Shown here: one piece after another, positions 6,202-9,713 of the stretch
Position numbering within the stretch: position 1 is the stretch's first letter
How the letters are laid out: every line of letters begins with the position of its first letter
Source: Candidatus Corynebacterium faecipullorum
GTDB taxonomy: Bacteria > Actinomycetota > Actinomycetes > Mycobacteriales > Mycobacteriaceae
Direction of reading: 5' to 3'
DNA length: 9,713 nucleotides
NCBI GenBank assembly: GCA_019114925.1
Contig: DXEO01000225.1
Coordinates: forward strand, 1-9,713
Program-made: the position numbers and the translations under genes
The notes under the pieces: generated by a model
What the model was told of the DNA's origin: nothing
Databases searched by the model: none
The model's input: the letters and a program-made list of their open reading frames with translations, nothing else

Positions 6202-7626
6202 TCAGCGGGAGGCCAGCCGCCGGATACGGCGATATAACAGCCGAAGTTTTGCCAGAGCCCATTCGGCGCGTTGTTGCCCAAGCACGCGGGTAGCCACGGC
6301 GCGAATCGAGTCCCGGCGGTCAACGAGGAGATCGTGGACTCGGTCCTGAACGCGCAGCGGGGTGTGGTCCACCAGCGCGGCGAACCGCGCGGCACCGACT
6401 GGGTGGAACGCAGCATCAGCAGCCACGCTGACCGTCTCCAGCGACACCTTCTGCGCCTTGGGCTCCAGCCCCTTGACGCAAAAGCCCTGCAGCGACTGCC
6501 CCTGTTCAAGGTGCAGGCTCACTACAACGCGCGACTGCCCCTCCTTCACCGGCATAAGGTGGCAGTGCCCAATGCGCCCGCGCTTAATAGATTTGAGGCC
6601 CGCCACCGCCTGGTGTCGAGGAAGCTTTCGCCCCTGCGCATCCACCACGAGCAGGTACACGACGAAGTGCTCCGGCCCGATGGGTTCCTCACTGTTCAAT
6701 GACAACACGATCGTGACATCTGCTACCCCTCGCGCTCCCTGCTCTGCGAGTGCAAAGCCGACCCCCTCGCCCACTGCCTCACCGACGGCAAATTCCTGTG
6801 CGCCCTGGTCTATCCTTGCCGCGACCGTCGGAAATGCAGAGGCCAACTGGTCATAGTCATGCAGCGGCGGGTTCTTTCCCGTCTCGTGCAGCAAACGCTC
6901 CAGGACCGAGCCATCCTGGTACCGCATGGCATTGTCCTGCCCATCATGCAGGGACCGGAGATAGCTGACGTGGCGGGCATCAAGAATCACCGGCGAATAC
7001 CGGTCCGTGAGATCGTGCGGGCCCCCTTTGGGCGCACGGATGTTTTTCTCAGCGTCAATCGAGCACAGCGCCATCAACCCCATGGAGTTCATCGGCACAT
7101 GCGCCAGGCGGAAGTTACTGAAGTGCGTGCCGTCAAAGATCGCCTCAACCCCTAAGGGGAAGCTCACAAACATCCCCACGAACGGTTCCGCAAGGTAGGG
7201 CTGCGCCGCATCGAAGAAGCCCGTTGCCAGCATGTCATCATCATCCAGCCGGTAGGAACCATAGACCCCAGTGTGACCGCTAGCCCTGATGACCGCCTGC
7301 GGGGTGTCCCACGCCTGCTCGCCGTCCTTGCGCTCATCGAGCCACAGGAAGTCATACTGCTGCCCCGCCTCCTCCAGCCGGGACTTCCAGCGCTGCGGAA
7401 GGGACTCCGAAAAGGAGACGATGTGGGTGACCTCATGCCCGCGCGCCGCCTGCGCCAGCAGCGGAACCGTGTGCTCAATGAAGTGGTTCGTGCGAAACTC
7501 CATGCGCTGCGGGTCGTAGAGGTAAGCGCGGTAGTCCGCCTCGGACGATAATTTTTTCCCGTTGCTCGCCCGCCAGGAACCAGACTGTGGAACAAACAGA
7601 CTAAACCGTGTCTGTCCAATAAACAA
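6202..7626 (-). CDS. Putative rhamnosyltransferase (Rhamno_transf family) with C-terminal extension
   Basis: The 474-aa cytoplasmic protein is the first gene of the glycan operon. Its N-terminal half matches the putative rhamnosyltransferase family: GQTRFSLFVPQSGSWRASNG (4-23), YLYDPQRM..RTNHF (35-49), HIVSFSESLP (68-77) and the acidic RLDDDDML (126-133), the likely metal/nucleotide-sugar site. The family domain usually spans about 250 residues. Residues from about 280 on form an extra domain with several predicted beta strands (for example VADVTIVLSLN and FVVYLLVVDAQG) and a basic amphipathic tail (ALAKLRLLYRRIRRLASR). I cannot assign that domain. The start is TTG 7626, supported by AAGGA six bases upstream and by alignment to the ATG-initiated homologue at 1-141. 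The rhamnose assignment is by family name only; other sugars are possible. Confidence 0.85.
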   Translation of the reverse strand: MFIGQTRFSLFVPQSGSWRASNGKKLSSEADYRAYLYDPQRMEFRTNHFIEHTVPLLAQAARGHEVTHIVSFSESLPQRWKSRLEEAGQQYDFLWLDERKDGEQAWDTPQAVIRASGHTGVYGSYRLDDDDMLATGFFDAAQPYLAEPFVGMFVSFPLGVEAIFDGTHFSNFRLAHVPMNSMGLMALCSIDAEKNIRAPKGGPHDLTDRYSPVILDARHVSYLRSLHDGQDNAMRYQDGSVLERLLHETGKNPPLHDYDQLASAFPTVAARIDQGAQEFAVGEAVGEGVGFALAEQGARGVADVTIVLSLNSEEPIGPEHFVVYLLVVDAQGRKLPRHQAVAGLKSIKRGRIGHCHLMPVKEGQSRVVVSLHLEQGQSLQGFCVKGLEPKAQKVSLETVSVAADAAFHPVGAARFAALVDHTPLRVQDRVHDLLVDRRDSIRAVATRVLGQQRAEWALAKLRLLYRRIRRLASR

Positions 7627-7632
7627 TGTCTT

Positions 7633-7637
7633 TCCTT
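7633..7637 (-). promoter_or_regulatory. Ribosome binding site for the TTG-initiated first gene
   Basis: Minus-strand AAGGA, within AGGAAGGAAAGACA, lies six bases before TTG 7626. No ATG or GTG in frame fits better, and the homologue at the left edge starts at the corresponding residue. A rare TTG start on the first operon gene may lower its translation rate. Confidence 0.65.
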
Positions 7638-7733
7638 CCTGCTGCCGCCATCCCTGTGAAGCCTAGACCAGAGCAATCACTGCCGCGCGCAACACCGCCG
7701 ACTCACCGCAAAAATCCACTCTTTCCAGCAGAT

Positions 7734-7763
7734 TTGCTTCATCCTCGCCCAAGCTTATATAGT
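7734..7763 (+). promoter_or_regulatory. Candidate promoter of tRNA-Asn
   Basis: TTGCTT (7734-7739) and TATAGT (7758-7763) are 18 bases apart; an alternative -10, TATATA (7756-7761), gives 16. Transcription would begin about 45 bases before the tRNA. The AT-rich stretch is unusual in this GC-rich region, which supports a promoter role. Confidence 0.45.
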
Positions 7764-7789
7764 TATATCTCGTTGCACAGAGCACCGAA
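7762..7789 (-). promoter_or_regulatory. Candidate promoter of the minus-strand glycan operon
   Basis: On the minus strand TTCGGT (7789-7784) and TATAAC (7767-7762) are separated by 16 bases. This would start transcription near 7755 and leave a leader of about 130 bases before TTG 7626. The -10 lies in an AT-rich core shared with the divergent tRNA promoter. The -35 is a poor match; this is a motif reading only. Confidence 0.35.
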
Positions 7790-7816
7790 GCAATTCGGAC
7801 TCACTGCACAAGATAA

Positions 7817-7889
7817 TCCTCCATAGCTCAGTTGGCAGAGCATTCGACTGTTAATCGAAGGGTCACTGGTTCGAGCCCAGTTGGAGGAG
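7817..7889 (+). tRNA. tRNA-Asn (anticodon GTT)
   Basis: A complete 73-base cloverleaf can be folded by eye. The acceptor stem TCCTCCA (7817-7823) pairs perfectly with TGGAGGA (7882-7888). The D arm has GCTC...GAGC. The anticodon stem TTCGA/TCGAA (7843-7847, 7855-7859) encloses loop CTGTTAA with anticodon GTT at 7850-7852. The T arm carries GGTTCGAGCCC with stem CTGG/CCAG. The discriminator base is G (7889), as expected for asparagine. CCA is not encoded, because CAG follows the discriminator, so it must be added after transcription. The gene is transcribed away from the glycan operon and towards wecB. Confidence 0.97.
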
Positions 7890-7894
7890 CAGGA

Positions 7895-7940
7895 AATCAC
7901 CCCGCTACCAGCGATATTGGTACCGGGGTGATTCGTTTAT
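7895..7940 (+). terminator. Rho-independent terminator after tRNA-Asn
   Basis: AATCACCCCG (7895-7904) pairs perfectly with CGGGGTGATT (7924-7933). After one C/C mismatch the stem continues with TACC/GGTA around a nine-base loop. The tail TTCGTTTAT is only moderately T-rich. It begins six bases after the tRNA and faces wecB transcription, so it may also block read-through from the convergent side. Confidence 0.75.
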
Positions 7941-8111
7941 GGATAGGCGCCGGGCACGGTTAAAGCACCAATTGATTCAAACGCAATAAAAGCCGTACAT
8001 TCAATCTGAGTTCGGCAAACACGGGGCTCCACAATTCCTCGCCCACTCAACCCCACTGGAGTCAATCTGCAGGCGAGAGTTTTTCGATTGATGAGCTTAA
8101 TCGACGATCCC
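7941..8111. other. Intergenic stretch with no recognisable gene
   Basis: Between the tRNA terminator and the wecB terminator I see no convincing gene. A minus-strand frame remains open across the region (7937-8194, TTG start), but it lacks a ribosome site, runs through the terminator hairpin and resembles no family I know. No direct repeat of the tRNA 3' end was seen here, so there is no sign of an attachment site. Confidence 0.5.
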
Positions 8112-8144
8112 AAAACGCGCGAGCGTCCCATGGAGCGCTCGCAC
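8112..8144 (-). terminator. Rho-independent terminator of wecB
   Basis: On the minus strand GCGAGCG (8142-8136) pairs with CGCTCGC (8125-8119), extended inwards by TCC/GGA with one bulged G and a CAT/ATG triloop. It is followed by GCG and TTTT (8115-8112). It starts about 64 bases after the wecB stop, in the right orientation and position to end that transcript. Confidence 0.7.
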
Positions 8145-8206
8145 CTCCTTGAATTCCCGGCGAGATAAAGAGACTTTACGCCAACAGCGACCAACCGGTT
8201 TATACG

Positions 8207-9412
8207 CTAGTTTTCTTCAAAGACTATTTCGTCGAACCGCGGAATGCGTTCGTCTTCAGCTCCGGTCCCCGGAGAAAAATTTTCGGCCCGCTCCCCCAGT
8301 CCCAGCAGTGCTCCAATAGCGGCTACTGAGCGCTCAGCGCCTTTACCGTCACCATATGGATTCACGGCATTAGCCATTGCTTCAAATGCCGCTTTGTCGT
8401 CGAGGAGCAGTTTCGCTTCAGCAACGATGAGAGACCGGTTGGTGCCAACCAACTTAACGGTACCGGCAACTACAGCTTCTGGACGCTCGGTGTTTTGGCG
8501 CATAACCAACACTGGCTTACCCAGTGAAGGCGCTTCTTCCTGGACTCCACCGGAGTCGGTAAGAATGATGGTTGCACGGCCCTGCAGCTTAGTGAACTGA
8601 TCATATGGAAGCGGATCAGTAATAATAACGTTCTCGAGATTCTCGACCTCTGGAAGGACCGCTTGACGCACTGCAGGGTTCAGGTGCAGCGGAAGTGCGA
8701 AGTAGATGTCTGGGTACTCGGATGCAAGGTCTTGAACCGCGCCACCGATTTCCTTCATGGCGTCTAAATTTTCACGACGGTGGGTCGTTACTACGACCAT
8801 CCGCTTATCGGATGCAGCGGCCTCCTGAAGCTTTGGATCTGCGAAGGTGGTGTCCCAGCTTGCAGCCTCAAGCAATGCATCAATCACTGTGTTACCGGTG
8901 ACAACAATGTCTTTGGAGCGGAAGTTTTCAATGCGAAGATTCTCAAGAGAACCTTCGGTAGGTGCTAGATGTAGCGAAGCAACCTGGCCGATGATTTTAC
9001 GGTTAGCTTCCTCAGGGAATGGGGAGAAGATATCTCCAGTACGAAGGCCAGCTTCAAGGTGGACAATCTTTACACCGCGGTGAAATCCTGCCATTGCTGC
9101 TGCCATAGCTGTCGATGTATCACCTTGGGAGATGATCACATCAGGCTCAACCTCAGAAATGATTTCATCCAGACCAGCCAATGCACGGGAAACAATCTCA
9201 TTGAGTCCCTGCCCTGGTTTCATGAGCCCAAGGTCGTATGCAGGCTTAATACCAAACATGGTGTTGACCTGCTCCAGCATTTCCTTGTGCTGGCCGGTAG
9301 ATACTGCGATCGATTCAAAGCGATCATCAGCCTTAAGTGCCTTGATGACAGGGGCAACCTTAATTGCTTCCGGACGGGTACCGTACACCGTCATAATCTT
9401 TGGCTTGCTCAT
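8207..9412 (-). CDS. wecB: UDP-N-acetylglucosamine 2-epimerase (non-hydrolysing)
   Basis: The enzyme interconverts UDP-GlcNAc and UDP-ManNAc in the cytoplasm, giving a precursor for ManNAc or ManNAcA in surface glycans. The 401-aa length is typical. Motifs in order are GTRPEAIK (11-18), SQGDTSTA (95-102, D98), HLEAGLRTGD (118-127, E120), PFPEEANRKIIGQVA (131-145, E134), THRREN (210-215, H211), LHLNPAVRQ (242-250), TDSGGVQEEAPSLGKPVLV (285-303) and NTERPE (307-312). D98, E120, E134 and H211 correspond to the catalytic D95, E117, E131 and H213 of E. coli WecB. ATG 9412 is chosen over in-frame GTG 9424 because GGGGAG lies four to five bases upstream. It stands alone: about 200 bases separate it from the upstream gene and a terminator follows. 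No wecC (UDP-ManNAc dehydrogenase) is in the window. Confidence 0.97.
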   Translation of the reverse strand: MSKPKIMTVYGTRPEAIKVAPVIKALKADDRFESIAVSTGQHKEMLEQVNTMFGIKPAYDLGLMKPGQGLNEIVSRALAGLDEIISEVEPDVIISQGDTSTAMAAAMAGFHRGVKIVHLEAGLRTGDIFSPFPEEANRKIIGQVASLHLAPTEGSLENLRIENFRSKDIVVTGNTVIDALLEAASWDTTFADPKLQEAAASDKRMVVVTTHRRENLDAMKEIGGAVQDLASEYPDIYFALPLHLNPAVRQAVLPEVENLENVIITDPLPYDQFTKLQGRATIILTDSGGVQEEAPSLGKPVLVMRQNTERPEAVVAGTVKLVGTNRSLIVAEAKLLLDDKAAFEAMANAVNPYGDGKGAERSVAAIGALLGLGERAENFSPGTGAEDERIPRFDEIVFEEN

Positions 9413-9582
9413 TTTTCTCCCCACTAATCAATTTGGAAACTAAAACTATTCAACCATGCATTCCCGACAGAGAACTGATCTAAGATTCCAAACCTTCATT
9501 TCGAATTGGCAGAGTATTACCGAAATCCTACAAGGTGGTGCAGATTTTCACCCGACAACTGTTTTCAGACAGCACAAATTCG

Positions 9583-9598
9583 CCCGATTATATTCGGG
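9583..9598 (-). terminator. Weak hairpin after the upstream gene, possible terminator or operator
   Basis: CCCGA and TCGGG form a five-base-pair stem around ATATAA, beginning 16 bases after the stop of the partial gene at 9614. The following minus-strand sequence CGAATTTG has only three consecutive T. It could be a weak terminator or a palindromic operator in the 201-base region before wecB. No convincing wecB promoter stands out in that region; TAATAC around 9515 is one possible -10. Confidence 0.25.
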
Positions 9599-9613
9599 AT
9601 TTCGTGTAAGAAT

Positions 9614-9713
9614 TTAGAACTTATGGTGCATCGAAAAGCGAATTGCTTCTAAGCCTACTGCGGCTTTTGACTGGAGAGCATCTCCACGTTCTCCGTTTGC
9701 TTCGGAGCTCGCT
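9614..9713 (-). CDS. C-terminal end of an unidentified protein (cut by window edge)
   Basis: Minus-strand frame from the right edge to TAA at 9616-9614 encodes 32 residues. These include SSEANGERGDALQSKAAVGL and end in EAIRFSMHHKF. The alternating, codon-like composition and an alanine/leucine helix-like segment near the end look like a genuine protein terminus, while the other two frames on that strand read poorly. The protein cannot be identified from this much. It ends 201 bases before wecB in the same orientation, so it could belong to the same surface-glycan region or be unrelated. Confidence 0.5.
   Translation of the reverse strand, partial: ASSEANGERGDALQSKAAVGLEAIRFSMHHKF

Noticed and set aside
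7865..7891. tRNA 3' end as an integration attachment site
   Set aside because: No copy of the tRNA 3' end and no integrase or transposase were seen in the window, so island integration here remains only a possibility.
7937..8194. Minus-strand open frame of 85 codons between wecB and the tRNA
   Set aside because: It starts with TTG, has no ribosome site, runs through the wecB terminator hairpin, and its peptide looks like translated noncoding sequence.
1..9713. CRISPR arrays, insertion sequences, long repeats, rRNA
   Set aside because: No regularly spaced repeats, terminal inverted repeats, transposase motifs or rRNA-like stretches were found on reading.

Overview
The window looks like a moderately GC-rich actinobacterial chromosome, most likely Corynebacterium or a close mycolic-acid relative. 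This rests on codon and base composition, GTG/TTG starts and the character of the proteins. It is an inference, because no marker gene here fixes the genus.

Layout. All protein genes lie on the minus strand; only a tRNA-Asn gene (7817-7889) is on the plus strand. From right to left there are four parts: (1) the 3' end of an unidentified gene (9614-9713); (2) wecB, a non-hydrolysing UDP-GlcNAc 2-epimerase (8207-9412), followed by a hairpin/T-run terminator; (3) the plus-strand tRNA-Asn with its own candidate promoter and terminator; (4) a tightly packed minus-strand run from 7626 past the left edge. That run encodes a Rhamno_transf-type glycosyltransferase, a GT4 glycosyltransferase, a 205-aa protein of unknown function, a two-domain GT2 plus GT-B glycosyltransferase, an ABC-2 permease, its ATPase (17-nt overlap), and the first 47 codons of a second Rhamno_transf protein, which runs off the window at base 1.

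How it fits together. Several cytoplasmic glycosyltransferases next to a Wzm/Wzt (TagG/TagH)-like transporter pair are the classic content of an ABC-transporter-dependent surface glycan locus. The glycan is built on a lipid carrier on the cytoplasmic face and then exported. WecB would make UDP-ManNAc and could supply a precursor, but it lies beyond the tRNA in its own transcription unit, so that link is only inferred. The ATPase lacks the C-terminal carbohydrate-binding domain of O8/O9a-type Wzt, so export is probably not coupled to a chain-end cap in that way. The most novel-looking items are the GT2/GT-B fusion, the unknown 205-aa protein, the roughly 190-residue C-terminal extension on the complete Rhamno_transf protein, and the related Rhamno_transf genes at both ends of the visible cluster.
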